Made by a program: the position numbers and the translations under genes. A model generated the notes under the pieces. The model was given only the letters and a program-made list of their open reading frames with translations. It was not told the origin of the DNA and ran no database searches. From positions 1,364,001 through 1,428,000 of the forward strand of contig NZ_NEVS01000004.1 in assembly GCF_002261215.1 (NCBI RefSeq): 64,000 bases of DNA, in the 5' to 3' direction. This document shows, one piece after another, positions 1 through 8,952 of this stretch (positions within the stretch are counted from its first letter, which is position 1; each line of letters opens with the position of its first letter). This stretch comes from Bordetella genomosp. 11. Its GTDB lineage: Bacteria; Pseudomonadota; Gammaproteobacteria; Burkholderiales; Burkholderiaceae_B.

Positions 1-2
1 CG

Positions 3-503
3 GCCATCCTGAAGGGCTGGGTGGATCGGGTATATGCCTGCGGCTTCGCGTATGGCGTGGGCGAGCACTCGGACACGCATTGGGGCGACCGCTATGGCGA
101 GGGCACGCTGGCCGGCAAGCGGGCGATGTTGCTGGTGACAGCGGGCGGGTGGGAGTCGCACTACGAACCGCGCGGCATCAATGGCCCCATCGACGACATC
201 CTGTTCCCCATCCAGCATGGCATCCTGTACTTCCCGGGTTTCGATGTCCTGCCGCCCCACGTCATCTACCGCACCGACCGCATCGACGAGGCCGGTTTCA
301 CGCGGGTCTGCGAAGCGCTGGGCGAGCGGCTGGACAGCCTACGGGAGACCGCCCCCATTCCTTTCCGCAAGCAGAATGGCGGGGACTATGTCATCCCGGC
401 GCTGACGCTGCGGCCGGACCTGGCACCCGGCCGGTCCGGCTTCGGCATCCATGTCGATCAGCGGTCGGCGTCGCCGCGCGATTCCCAGAACACCACGCGG
501 TGA
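3..503 (+). CDS. NAD(P)H:quinone reductase / flavodoxin-like protein, 5' truncated by window edge
   Basis: The reading frame is open from base 3 and no start lies inside the window, so the N-terminal flavin-binding part is missing. The first visible residues (AILKGWVDRVY) match the conserved segment of the NQO1/MdaB/KefF-type family, where a short helix follows the FMN-binding loop. The rest, with LLVTAGGWESHYEPRGINGP and a C-terminal PGFDVLPPHVIY stretch, is also typical of that family. The expected role is two-electron reduction of quinones or similar acceptors by NAD(P)H in the cytoplasm. The C-terminal 46 bases overlap the convergent permease gene on the other strand. The family call is fairly safe; the substrate is unknown. 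Confidence 0.75.
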   Translation, partial: AILKGWVDRVYACGFAYGVGEHSDTHWGDRYGEGTLAGKRAMLLVTAGGWESHYEPRGINGPIDDILFPIQHGILYFPGFDVLPPHVIYRTDRIDEAGFTRVCEALGERLDSLRETAPIPFRKQNGGDYVIPALTLRPDLAPGRSGFGIHVDQRSASPRDSQNTTR

Positions 504-1237
504 TGCAGGCGGCGCATCAGCATCGAACCAACCAGGCCGATGACGGCTAGCAGCACGACGCCCGCGAACATGGTGGACAGGCTCATGCTGACCGAAGCCG
601 AGGCGATCAGATAGCCCAGGCCCTCTTGCGCGGACAGGAATTCGCCGACCACGGCGCCGATCAGCGCCATTGCCACGCCTATCTGCAAGCCCGAGAAGAT
701 GTCGCCGGCCGCCGCTGGCAGCTTCACGTGCAGCAGCAGATAGCCGCGGCTGGCGGAAAACGCGCGGCAGGCATCGAGGAGTTCCGTATCGGTGCGCTTG
801 ATGCCGTTGATCGTATTGACGAATAGCGGAAAGAAGCACACCAGCGCCACCAGCACCACCTTGGACGACATGCCGAAGCCGAACCACACCAGGATGATGG
901 GGCCCAGCGCGACCTTGGGCATGGCCTGCAGGCCGACCAGCAGCGGATACAGGAAGCGCTCGAAGGTGCGCGATTCCGCCAGCAGGGCGCCCAGCAGCAC
1001 GGCCAGTCCGCAGCCGATGGCATAGCCGGCCAGGGATTCCGCCAGTGTGGCCCGGATATGGGGCCACAGGCTGCCGCTGGCGAAGCCGTCGTACAGGGCG
1101 CCGAACACCGCGCCGGGCGGCGGCAGCAGATAGTCGGGAATGGCGAACGCGCGGATGGACCAATGCCATGCCGCGATCAGCACGGCGAGGCTGATCAATG
1201 GATAGAGGACGGACGTAAGGTCTAGGCGTTTCAGCAT
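458..1237 (-). CDS. ABC transporter permease, SsuC/TauC type (importer 1)
   Basis: This 259-residue inner-membrane protein has about six hydrophobic segments and the EAA-type cytoplasmic loop near residues 150-175 (ELLDACRAFSASRGYLLLHVKLP region), where the ATPase docks. It fits the family of permeases for sulfonates, taurine, nitrate and pyrimidines. It starts at an ATG 24 bases beyond the stop of the ATPase gene and is the last gene of the long minus-strand series. It should form importer 1 with the ATPase at 1262-2113 and the binding protein at 3447-4520. The ligand cannot be read from sequence. Confidence 0.88.
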   Translation of the reverse strand: MLKRLDLTSVLYPLISLAVLIAAWHWSIRAFAIPDYLLPPPGAVFGALYDGFASGSLWPHIRATLAESLAGYAIGCGLAVLLGALLAESRTFERFLYPLLVGLQAMPKVALGPIILVWFGFGMSSKVVLVALVCFFPLFVNTINGIKRTDTELLDACRAFSASRGYLLLHVKLPAAAGDIFSGLQIGVAMALIGAVVGEFLSAQEGLGYLIASASVSMSLSTMFAGVVLLAVIGLVGSMLMRRLHHRVVFWESRGDADR

Positions 1238-1261
1238 GGATAGGATGCGGGCATCGGAAGG

Positions 1262-2113
1262 TCAGGCCGCTTGCGCGTGGGTGAAATGGCGGCGCAGGTG
1301 CTGGCACGCGGCATTGAAAGCCGCATCGCCCAGGGTGTCCAGGGTGCGTGGGCGGGGCAGGTCGGGCCGGTAGTCTTCGATGATGCGGCCGGGACGCGGG
1401 GACATGACCACGACGCGATCGGCCAGGAAGACGGCTTCGGGAATGCTATGCGTGATGAACAGCACGGATTTGCGCTGCGTGCTCCAGATGCGCTGCAGTT
1501 CCAGCGTCAGTGCCTCGCGGGTCAGCGCGTCCAGTGCGGCGAAGGGCTCGTCCATCAGCAGCAGGTCCGGGTCGGGCAGCAGCATGCGGGCGATGCCGAC
1601 GCGCTGTTGCATGCCGCCGGAGAGCTCGCCGGGATAGTTGGCGGCGAAGCCGCCCAGGGACACCAGCTCCAGCAGCGAGCGCGCGCGTTCGCGGGCCGGC
1701 GCGGCCGGCAGGTTCATGGTCTGCGCCGGCAGCAGCACGTTGTCCAGCACGGTCTTCCAGGGCAACAGGTTGGGTTTCTGGAACACCACACCGGCCCGGC
1801 GGCTGGGGCGCGTGACCGTTTCGCCGCCCAGGCGGACATCGCCCGCCGTCGGGTGCAGCAGGCCGGCCGCCAGTTTCAGCAAAGTGGACTTGCCGCAGCC
1901 GGACGGGCCCAGCACGGCGACGAACTCGCCGGGCGCGATGTCCAGGTCGATGTCCGCCAGCGCCTGGATGCGGCCGCGCCGCGTGGGATAGGTCAGTCCT
2001 ACGTTCTTGAAGCTCAAGGCCGCCGTGGTGGACGGCGATCCGTCCTGCCGCTGCGCGGTTGTCGCGCCGGGATGGGAGGCTGGCGCATCGGGGTGTGCCG
2101 CGTGGGCGTTCAT
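1262..2113 (-). CDS. ABC transporter ATP-binding protein, SsuB/TauB type (importer 1)
   Basis: The 283-residue ATPase has Walker A GPSGCGKST at residues 69-77, a Q-loop (VVFQKPNLLPW) near 109-119, the signature LSGGMQQR at 164-171 and Walker B LLLMDEP at 184-190. It powers uptake through the neighbouring permease. The first 30 residues are a polar extension rich in Ala, His and Pro, not part of the catalytic fold. Its ATG overlaps the stop of the upstream hydrolase gene by 4 bases (ATGA), which suggests translational coupling. Confidence 0.92.
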   Translation of the reverse strand: MNAHAAHPDAPASHPGATTAQRQDGSPSTTAALSFKNVGLTYPTRRGRIQALADIDLDIAPGEFVAVLGPSGCGKSTLLKLAAGLLHPTAGDVRLGGETVTRPSRRAGVVFQKPNLLPWKTVLDNVLLPAQTMNLPAAPARERARSLLELVSLGGFAANYPGELSGGMQQRVGIARMLLPDPDLLLMDEPFAALDALTREALTLELQRIWSTQRKSVLFITHSIPEAVFLADRVVVMSPRPGRIIEDYRPDLPRPRTLDTLGDAAFNAACQHLRRHFTHAQAA

Positions 2114-3450
2114 GCCTGCGCTCCATGCCGGGCGACGGCCTCGGCCAGGAAGCGCTGCACGGCGTCCCAGGATTGCCGGTTGGCGTGCGCATTTGCCTGC
2201 GGCGTCCCGCCGCCCGTCAGTACGACGCCGGCGACCGGGTGCGGCTTGGCGATGAGCGTGGTGGGCACATTGGGCAGGCCGATGGCGTGGCCGGCGCCCT
2301 GGCCGCAGATATGCTGGACGGGCCAGCGATGGTCGTGCTGCTTCAGGGCCGCGGCGATCTGTTCGCTGAACAGCGTGGACGGCCAGAAGCCGTCATCCGT
2401 GCCGGAGATCAGCATGACCGGCCCGGCGATACGTTCCACCGCGATGCGGGAAGCCGCCACGGAGGCCGGATGGCGCAGCGGGGTATGGAAGGCGGCCGCC
2501 TGCCGCACGGGGCTGCCGTCGGCGCTGGTCTGGTCGAAGGCGGACCAGTCGACCTCCGGGTTGTCCTGCCATACGTTGCGCAGGGGCTGGCCCTGCCACG
2601 TCCAGGTGGGCGAATCCGGCGCCTCGCCGGGCGCGCCGGCGCGCAGCGTGCCGTGCACCACGGCGCTGGGCACGTAGGCGATGGCGGCATTGACCAGGTC
2701 GGGAAAGCGCGACGCCAACAGCAGCGTCAGCTCACCGCCGCGCGACTGGCCGGTAACGGCGACGAAGCCGCCGGCCGGGTCCAGGTTGGCGCGGGTCCAG
2801 TGCAGCGCGCGCTCGAAATACTCCAGCGGGGTGCGGGAAATATGCGCCGGCAAACCCGGCGCCTTGAAATAGCCCAGCGCGAACGCCGTATAGCCATGCG
2901 CCGCGTACAGCGCCGCGCGTTGCCGCGGAATGCCGCCGCCGGAACCGTTCAATACGATGATGACCGGGCGCGCGCCGGCACCGGCCGGCCGGAATACGGT
3001 GCCGACCAGTCCGTCTTCGGCGATCTCGCGCCGCGTCACGCCGTCGACGACATAGCGCTGCACCAGCGTGGCGTGCGCCCGCGCCTGGCCGCCACGGCTT
3101 TCGGCATCGATGGCGATGGCCAGCGTATCGACTTCGTCGCTGCGGTCCGGTTCTGCCGGCGCGCGCGTGCGCTTCATGGCCCAGACCAGCGCCATGGCAT
3201 CGGCGCTGTCCCAATCGCCTTCGACCGGCGCCTGGCGGTCCAGGTCCAGCGTGCCGTCCGCGCCCACGTCGAACGTGGCTTCGCTTTGCCACAGGCTGCC
3301 GTCCGGATGCCGCAATTCGCCGCGCACCGTCACCGGCCCGGGTGGAAATCCGCTCAGCAGGATGCGGCGCGCAACGTCGAGCGGCGCGTCCGCGGGTTCC
3401 ACGCGCAGTGCCGCGCGCGCGGCCTGGCCGTCGTCCGGTGTGGTGCTCAT
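2110..3450 (-). CDS. alpha/beta hydrolase of the acyl-CoA thioesterase / BAAT family
   Basis: The 446-residue protein has an N-terminal beta-sandwich-like region (about 1-150) and a C-terminal alpha/beta hydrolase domain, the layout of acyl-CoA thioester hydrolases and bile-acid-CoA:amino-acid N-acyltransferases (BAAT). The nucleophile is Ser236 in GQSRGG. The acid is probably Asp352 or Asp353 (SGTDDGFWP) and the base His388 (GAGHAIGLP). BAAT acyltransferases use Cys as nucleophile and thioesterases use Ser, so hydrolysis is more likely. The start is the ATG that overlaps the stop of the binding-protein gene by 4 bases; longer readings run through that gene. Its place between transporter genes suggests it acts on the imported compound or on its CoA ester. 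Confidence 0.82.
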   Translation of the reverse strand: MSTTPDDGQAARAALRVEPADAPLDVARRILLSGFPPGPVTVRGELRHPDGSLWQSEATFDVGADGTLDLDRQAPVEGDWDSADAMALVWAMKRTRAPAEPDRSDEVDTLAIAIDAESRGGQARAHATLVQRYVVDGVTRREIAEDGLVGTVFRPAGAGARPVIIVLNGSGGGIPRQRAALYAAHGYTAFALGYFKAPGLPAHISRTPLEYFERALHWTRANLDPAGGFVAVTGQSRGGELTLLLASRFPDLVNAAIAYVPSAVVHGTLRAGAPGEAPDSPTWTWQGQPLRNVWQDNPEVDWSAFDQTSADGSPVRQAAAFHTPLRHPASVAASRIAVERIAGPVMLISGTDDGFWPSTLFSEQIAAALKQHDHRWPVQHICGQGAGHAIGLPNVPTTLIAKPHPVAGVVLTGGGTPQANAHANRQSWDAVQRFLAEAVARHGAQA

Positions 3451-4520
3451 TTGGCCGCCTTTGCCTGCGCGCGAACCGCATCGGCGTCGAAGTCGTTGAT
3501 CTGCTTGATGTACTCGTTCGAGAAAATCTGCTCCACGGGCACGTTGGCCGACGGGTACTCGCCGGCCGCGGCCATGGCCTGGATGCCGGCCTTGATGGAC
3601 TTCAGATCGTAGTAGCCCGGCACGCGCGGCTGTCCGGAGGGGGTGTACAGCACCCGCTGCAGGCGGCGGCTGAGCAGCGTAGCCTGGTCCTTCAGTGCCT
3701 GCGCCTCGTCGCCGGACGGCTTGGACTGCGGATTGGCGCGCCAGAACGCCCGCACGCAGAATTCGGGATTCGCCACGCAGGCGACCTGCGCCTTGGTGTA
3801 GGCGCGCGCGAATCGCACCATCAGGTCCGGATGGTCGCGAAAGGTGTCCACGTGGGCGATGAAGCCGTTGCCCGCCGTTTCGGCGAACACGGGCGGATAG
3901 GCGATGCGCCGGATGGGCGTGCCCGACATTTCCAGCATGTCGTTCCAGCTGCTGTTGAAATTCAGGGCCGCGACCTTGCCTGTCTTCAGCGCCTGGAAGC
4001 CCGCCGCCAGCGCGCCCACGGCCACATAGTTGACGTCCTTGCCCGGCGTCAGGCCGGCGGTACGCAGCGCGGCACGGCCGCCCGGGATGGTGCCCCATGT
4101 CAGCGCGCCGACGCCGATGTCCTTGCCTTTGAAGTCGGCCAGGGTCTTCACGGGCGAATCGGCCAGGACGGCGAATTCCATGGTGTTGCCCGGTACGCCG
4201 TTATAGAAGTAGCGCAGCGGCAGGATGTCCTTGCCGTTGAAGTAGCTGGAGATGACCGGCTCGGATGTCGGGTAGCCGAACGTCACGCGCTTATTGGCGA
4301 CCTGCGGCAGCAGCGCGCCGGCGCCCTGGAACACGATGGTTTTGACCGACAGGTTTTCCTGCTTGAAGTAGCCCAGTTCGTCCGCGGCGGCATAGGGCGC
4401 GCCGTCATGCACGGCGGGCGGGATCGCCAGGGCGACGGTGACTTCGTCCAGGGCCAGGGCGGGCGCGGACGCAAGCGCCGCGACCAGTCCGCCCAGGGCG
4501 CATACAGTGGAAAAACGCAT
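3447..4520 (-). CDS. ABC transporter periplasmic substrate-binding protein, NMT1/SsuA-like (importer 1)
   Basis: This 357-residue protein has a clear Sec signal peptide (MRFSTVCALGGLVAALASA, cleavage near ALA/LDE) and a type-II binding-protein fold of the NMT1/THI5/SsuA class (DELGYFKQENLSV, then TLADFKGKDIGVGAL). It delivers a small organic ligand to importer 1. The ATG at 4520 was chosen because the signal peptide begins there; upstream in-frame sequence belongs to the acyl-CoA synthetase region. Its stop overlaps the hydrolase start by 4 bases. It contains two Cys about 6 residues apart (VACVANPEFC) that could form a periplasmic disulfide. Confidence 0.87.
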   Translation of the reverse strand: MRFSTVCALGGLVAALASAPALALDEVTVALAIPPAVHDGAPYAAADELGYFKQENLSVKTIVFQGAGALLPQVANKRVTFGYPTSEPVISSYFNGKDILPLRYFYNGVPGNTMEFAVLADSPVKTLADFKGKDIGVGALTWGTIPGGRAALRTAGLTPGKDVNYVAVGALAAGFQALKTGKVAALNFNSSWNDMLEMSGTPIRRIAYPPVFAETAGNGFIAHVDTFRDHPDLMVRFARAYTKAQVACVANPEFCVRAFWRANPQSKPSGDEAQALKDQATLLSRRLQRVLYTPSGQPRVPGYYDLKSIKAGIQAMAAAGEYPSANVPVEQIFSNEYIKQINDFDADAVRAQAKAAK

Positions 4521-4545
4521 GGATAGTCCTTGCAGAAGGGATGTT

Positions 4546-6045
4546 TCAGGCTTGCCCCAGGCGGGCGGCGGCATCGCGCAGCAGTTCGTTGCGATCGATT
4601 TTGTTGGTCGACGCCAATGGAAGGTGATCGACGAACCAGACATGGCGGGGATGCTGGTAGGCCGGCGCGTGCTCCAGTGAATAGCGCTTGATTTCGTCGG
4701 CGGTAGCGGTATGGCCGGCGCGCAGGACGACATAGGCTACCGGTTTTTGCCCCTTGATGTCGTCATCGACGGGCACGACCGCGGCCTGCTGCACGGCGGG
4801 ATGCTGCTCCAGCATTTTCTCCACTTCGCCGGGGTAGATGTTCTCGCCGCCGCTGACGAACATATCGTCGCGGCGTCCGACGAAGTAGTAGAAGCCGTCG
4901 GCGTCGCGGCGGAACACGTCGCCGGTCGAGTAGTGGCCGTCCGGTGTGAACGGCTCGGCCAGGTCCGGACGCTGGTGGTAGCCCAGCATCAGGCCGGGAC
5001 TTCTCATTTGCAGGATGCCCTGGTCGGGGCCGTCGCCCGGGCCCGGGGCAAGCCTTAGCGACACCTCGGGATGTGCATGGCCCACCGAGGTGGCCGGTGT
5101 CGGCAGCCCCTGCGGATGCGGGCCGAACACGACGGGACCGCCCTCGGTCGTGCCGAAGGCGTTGATCACCCGCGCATTGGGCAGCATGGCATGGATCTGC
5201 GCCAGCAGGCTGGCGCTGACGGGGGCCGATCCCATGCGGATCACCTTGACGGAGGACAGGTCCGTGCGGGCGAGCAGATCGCGTTCGCGCAGCATCATGG
5301 CAATCATGGGCGGCACGGCGGTCAGCCAGGTGCAGCGATAGCGTTCGATGCAGCGGATGTACGCCTGCGCATTGAACTGCGGCAGCAGCACCGTCGTCGC
5401 ATGGCTGCCCACGGACAGGAATGCCAGGGCCAGCGCGTTCATGTGATACAGCGGGGCGGCGATCAAGGCGCGCTCGTCGTCCAGCGGCGTGGCCTTGCGG
5501 CGTGCCTGCACCGTCCACAGGTGGCTGGCATGCGACAGGCGCACGCCCTTGGGGCGGCCGGTGGAACCGGACGTGTACAGCATCAGTCCCACGTCGTCCG
5601 GCCCGGGCCGGTAGGGAGCCTGCCTGCCCGGGCGCAGGAAATCGTCGAACTGTGGACTATCCATCGCGACGGACGGCAGTCCGTCCGGCAGGCTGGCACG
5701 GCGCGCCTCGTCGATGAACGCCAACCGCGCGCCGCTATCCTGCAGGACATAAGCGATGGTCGACGCCGGAAACTTGAAGTTCACCGGCACGGCAACCAGG
5801 CCCGCCCGCATGATGCCCAGAACCGTGGCGACGTAGCGCACCGAATTCGCGGACAGCAGCGCCACGCGCTCGCCCGGGGCATAGCCCGCCTCGCGCAACG
5901 CCTGCGCCACACCTTCCGCCAGCGCATCCAGCTCGGCATAGGTACACGGCGATTCGCGCAGCTCGGCATCCACGCCGATCAGCGCGATGCGCTGCGCATC
6001 CGCCGAAGGATCGATCAAGTCGCCCAGGTTATAGGGAATATGCAT
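4546..6045 (-). CDS. AMP-dependent acyl-CoA synthetase / ligase
   Basis: The 499-residue adenylate-forming enzyme shows the core motif LMLYTSGSTGRPKGV, the ATP-binding FGTTEGGPV region, the STGDVFRRDADGFYYFVGR hinge motif, and a C-terminal domain ending in the catalytic-lysine segment ASTNKIDRNELL. It activates a carboxylic acid to its CoA thioester. The ATG giving MHIPYN is preferred; a TTG 21 bases upstream is in frame but has no better ribosome site. Together with the thioesterase and dehydrogenase upstream it implies CoA-dependent breakdown of an imported acid. The acid itself is not identifiable. Confidence 0.87.
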   Translation of the reverse strand: MHIPYNLGDLIDPSADAQRIALIGVDAELRESPCTYAELDALAEGVAQALREAGYAPGERVALLSANSVRYVATVLGIMRAGLVAVPVNFKFPASTIAYVLQDSGARLAFIDEARRASLPDGLPSVAMDSPQFDDFLRPGRQAPYRPGPDDVGLMLYTSGSTGRPKGVRLSHASHLWTVQARRKATPLDDERALIAAPLYHMNALALAFLSVGSHATTVLLPQFNAQAYIRCIERYRCTWLTAVPPMIAMMLRERDLLARTDLSSVKVIRMGSAPVSASLLAQIHAMLPNARVINAFGTTEGGPVVFGPHPQGLPTPATSVGHAHPEVSLRLAPGPGDGPDQGILQMRSPGLMLGYHQRPDLAEPFTPDGHYSTGDVFRRDADGFYYFVGRRDDMFVSGGENIYPGEVEKMLEQHPAVQQAAVVPVDDDIKGQKPVAYVVLRAGHTATADEIKRYSLEHAPAYQHPRHVWFVDHLPLASTNKIDRNELLRDAAARLGQA

Positions 6046-6156
6046 CTCACTTATCCATGGCGCCAACCGCCATCAGCCTCGCATGAAACAACCACCCCAC
6101 CGCAGGAAGCGCGCCGCGGGCCCCACACCCTCACGCAAAAAACAGGTGCAGCAGAC

Positions 6157-6330
6157 CGGGGACGCCGAGGATCCGGCTCCGCCGGTCCTCCAGCGTCGCC
6201 CCCCTGGGGGAAGCGGCTGCGCTTCGGGAATGGACAACTCACCACTCCGCCACCCAAAAAAACAGATGCCGCCGATCGGGGACGCCGAGGATCCGGCTCC
6301 GCCGGTCCTCCAGCGTCGCCCCCCTGGGGG
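6157..6330. repeat. duplicated structured intergenic repeat, 120-bp period
   Basis: This lies in a 313-base gap (6046-6358) that holds no gene. A 54-base block at 6157-6210 recurs without change at 6277-6330, exactly 120 bases later. The flanks are also similar: an A-run with ACAG before each block, and a hairpin after each. The hairpins are GAAGCG/CGCTTC after copy 1 and GAAGCGC-GCA-GCGCTTC (6332-6348) after copy 2. Each block contains the palindromic CCGGC-TCC-GCCGG and a C-run facing a G-run. It looks like a dispersed repetitive extragenic element that has been tandemly duplicated. It sits between the thioesterase and acyl-CoA synthetase genes and could attenuate or process their shared transcript. 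Confidence 0.85.
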
Positions 6331-6358
6331 GGAAGCGCGCAGCGCTTCGGGGGGGTTA

Positions 6359-6775
6359 TCACTTCCCGGTGGAATATACGCCGCGGCCGCTGGCCACCAG
6401 CTTGCCGTCCTTATCGAACACCTGGGCTTCCGACACCGAGACCTGGGAGCCGAACTTGATGACCTTGCCCTTGGCCGTCAAATCGCCCGGCATCGCGGCG
6501 CGGTGGTAGTCGACCCGCAGGTCTATGGTCGGCACGCCGCGGCCGGTGCCCGATACCAGGGCCCAGTCGGCGGTCAGGTCCACCAGCGCGGCCAGGATGC
6601 CGCCGTGGGTGTAGCCCTTGTCGGCATTGACCACCCATTCCTCGCGCCACTTGGCTTTCAGTTCGATTTCCCCGGTGCCCACCGACAGGACTTCGATGCC
6701 CAGCCACTGGTGATAGGGACCGCGCAGCAGGCGCGCCTGGATGTCTTCCTTGGTGGGGAGAGCGTTTTCGGTCAT
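6359..6775 (-). CDS. PaaI-like hotdog-fold thioesterase
   Basis: The 138-residue protein has the PaaI/YdiI hotdog signature YTHGGILAALVDLTADWAL, in which the Asp of LVD is the usual catalytic residue, followed by VDYHRAAMPGDLTAKG, the second conserved strand-loop. Members hydrolyse aryl- or acyl-CoA thioesters, often releasing CoA from dead-end intermediates. It lies 24 bases downstream of the dehydrogenase gene and upstream of the CoA ligase, consistent with a shared CoA-ester pathway. The chain length or ring specificity is unknown. Confidence 0.85.
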   Translation of the reverse strand: MTENALPTKEDIQARLLRGPYHQWLGIEVLSVGTGEIELKAKWREEWVVNADKGYTHGGILAALVDLTADWALVSGTGRGVPTIDLRVDYHRAAMPGDLTAKGKVIKFGSQVSVSEAQVFDKDGKLVASGRGVYSTGK

Positions 6776-6799
6776 GAGAGATTCCGTATTCGATGGTGT

Positions 6800-7816
6800 T
6801 CAGGGATTGACGATGACCTTGCCGAGCACTTCGCGGTCGCGGATCAGGGCCAGGCCTTCCGCGGCCTTTTCCAGCGGCACCGCGCGATCGATCAGCGGAT
6901 CGACGCTGCCTTCGGCGACCATGTCCAGCAGGGCCTTGAGGTTTTCGTCATAGAAGCTGTTGGAACCCTTGATATTCAGCTCGAAGCTCCACACGTAGCG
7001 CAGGTCTTCCTTGGGATCGTGGCCCGCGGTCGCCCCGCACACCAGCAGCGTGCCGCCGCGCTTCAGGCACTTCAGCGAGGGCACCCATGTGTCGCCACCC
7101 GTGAAGTTGATCACCACATCGACGCCGCCTTCGTAGTTGCGGCGCTGGGGCTTGCCGTACTGGCCGATGGCCCACTTGGAGAAATCGGTTTCGCGGTAGT
7201 TGATCAGGTGGTCGGCGCCCAGCTCCTTCAGCGCCTGCAGCTTGGAATCGCTGCCGGCGCAGGCGATGACTTCGGCGCCCAGCTGCTTGGCAAGGATCAC
7301 GCAGGCGGTGCCCACGCCGCCGCTGGCCCCAAGGATCAGCACCTTGTCGCCGGCCTTCACCGTGTTGTGGGTGATCAGCATGCGATGCGCGGTGCCGTAC
7401 GCCACCGGCAGCGCCGCCGCGTCATCGAAACTGACCTTGTCGGGCATGGCGATCAGCTGGCCCGCCGATACCAGGCAGTATTCGGCCATACCGCCGTCCA
7501 GCATTTCGCCCATCAGGCCCTTGGCTTTGTTCAGGGGGTTGACCAGCACGCGGTCGCCCGCTTTCCAGCCTTCGACGCCTTCGCCGACTTCGACGATCTC
7601 GCCCGCCATATCCAGGCCGATCACCACCGGCAGCGGCACCTTGATCCCCGGCATGCCCTGGACGGTGAATACGTCGTGGTAGTTGAACGACGAGGCGCGC
7701 ACGCGAATCACGACGTGCCCCGGCGTCACCGCCGGTACGGGCTTATCGTTGACGACGCGCAACTGCTCGATGCCGCCGTGTTGGTCCAGGACCAGGGCTT
7801 TCATGGTTTTACTCAT
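6800..7816 (-). CDS. zinc-free medium-chain dehydrogenase/reductase (quinone-reductase-like)
   Basis: The 338-residue MDR-family enzyme has an N-terminal GroES-like domain (FNYHDVFTVQGMPG) and a Rossmann domain with ILGASGGVGTACVILAKQLGA for NAD(P)H. The structural-zinc cysteine lobe is absent (the segment is VLVNPLNKAKGLMGEM), so it belongs with quinone oxidoreductases and enoyl-thioester reductases, not zinc alcohol dehydrogenases. Two ATGs four codons apart are possible (7816 and 7804). In this operon it may reduce an enoyl or quinone-like intermediate. Confidence 0.85.
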   Translation of the reverse strand: MSKTMKALVLDQHGGIEQLRVVNDKPVPAVTPGHVVIRVRASSFNYHDVFTVQGMPGIKVPLPVVIGLDMAGEIVEVGEGVEGWKAGDRVLVNPLNKAKGLMGEMLDGGMAEYCLVSAGQLIAMPDKVSFDDAAALPVAYGTAHRMLITHNTVKAGDKVLILGASGGVGTACVILAKQLGAEVIACAGSDSKLQALKELGADHLINYRETDFSKWAIGQYGKPQRRNYEGGVDVVINFTGGDTWVPSLKCLKRGGTLLVCGATAGHDPKEDLRYVWSFELNIKGSNSFYDENLKALLDMVAEGSVDPLIDRAVPLEKAAEGLALIRDREVLGKVIVNP

Positions 7817-7855
7817 GGGGATCGTCTCCTTTGAAGCGTGATGACGCGATACGGA

Positions 7856-8845
7856 TTACTTGATGGATTTCGCTTGCTGCCAGGGACCGGTGACGAACAG
7901 GTCGTCCTTCAGCGCGCCCTTGATGACGCCGGTTTCCGTGAAGACCTGGTGCTCGCGCTTGAGGGTGTCGATGTCCGCCTGTTCGAACGATATGCGGTAC
8001 ATGTCGTTCCACAGGCCGGCGTAGACCTTGGCATCGTTCTCCGGCAGGTTGGCGGATTTCTGCAGGATGGCGATGACTTCCGGCTGGTGCGTCTGGGCCC
8101 AGGCCAGGGCGTTGCGCATGGCGGCCAGCACGCGCGCGACCACCTCGGGATGGGCCTGCACGTATTCGCTGCGTACCGTGCCGATGCCGATATAGGGCAC
8201 GGAATCGCTCTTGGTGAGCTTGCGCCATTCCTCCGCGAAGCTGCCCAGGCGGGTGACCTTCAGGTCGGTCAGCTGTGCCACGGTCACGGACCGCAGCGCG
8301 GCGGCATCCACCTGCTTCTGCACCAGGAACTGCGCCAGCCGCGACTCGTTGCCGCCGACCAGCGAAAAATCGTCGGGCTTGATCCCATGGTTGCCGGCCA
8401 GAAGGGCGCCGGCGATCACGGCGACGGAGCTGCCCGCCGGCGACATGCCGACCTTCTTGCCGCGCAGCTGGTCCAGCGACTTGATGGGAGAGCCTTCCGG
8501 CACGACGAACTGCACATCCGCGGGCTGGGTGGCGGCGAACACCTTCAGCGGCACGCCCTCGGCGGCGCTGCTGAATACCCCGGCGGCCGGGGCGCCATAG
8601 GCCAGGTCGATGGAGTTGGACGCCAGCGCGCGCAGCGGCGCGTTCACGTCCGGGAAGCGGAAGAATTCCACATCGAGGTTCTGCTGCTTAAGGAAAGGCG
8701 TCGCTTCCAGGACAGCGCCGAAGCCCAGGCTGACGCCGCTGCTCCAGTAGCCGATGCGCACTTTGTCGGCGGCGTGCGCGCCGCCCGGACCCGCCAGCGC
8801 GGCAAGGGCCAGCAGTGCGGCAAAGAGGGATTTTCTCCATGGCAT
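7856..8845 (-). CDS. ABC transporter periplasmic substrate-binding protein, SsuA/NMT1-like (importer 2)
   Basis: The 329-residue protein begins with a signal peptide (MPWRKSLFAALLALAALAG, cleavage after AHA) followed by KVRIGYWSSGVSLGFGAVLE, typical of sulfonate/aliphatic-acid binding proteins. The ATG at 8845 is the one placed at the head of the signal peptide; an in-frame extension upstream runs through the permease gene and is not credible. It supplies ligand to importer 2, encoded just upstream. It differs clearly in sequence from the binding protein of importer 1, so the two systems probably carry different compounds. Confidence 0.88.
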   Translation of the reverse strand: MPWRKSLFAALLALAALAGPGGAHAADKVRIGYWSSGVSLGFGAVLEATPFLKQQNLDVEFFRFPDVNAPLRALASNSIDLAYGAPAAGVFSSAAEGVPLKVFAATQPADVQFVVPEGSPIKSLDQLRGKKVGMSPAGSSVAVIAGALLAGNHGIKPDDFSLVGGNESRLAQFLVQKQVDAAALRSVTVAQLTDLKVTRLGSFAEEWRKLTKSDSVPYIGIGTVRSEYVQAHPEVVARVLAAMRNALAWAQTHQPEVIAILQKSANLPENDAKVYAGLWNDMYRISFEQADIDTLKREHQVFTETGVIKGALKDDLFVTGPWQQAKSIK

Positions 8846-8952
8846 GATGTGGACTCCGGTCAGTGATGTTGCAGGGCGGGCGATCGACAATCGGGTTCGG
8901 GCATTCGGGTCGTGCGCGGGGCGGTATCGGTATCGATCCGGCCACACGCGCG

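Noticed and set aside
1271..3612. Long plus-strand frames opposite the ABC ATPase and hydrolase
   Set aside because: Composition is biased, no motif or ribosome site is present, and the minus-strand genes explain the sequence fully.
6083..7834. Plus-strand frame of about 580 codons covering the repeat and two minus-strand genes
   Set aside because: It is the antisense of the thioesterase and dehydrogenase genes and begins inside repetitive non-coding DNA.
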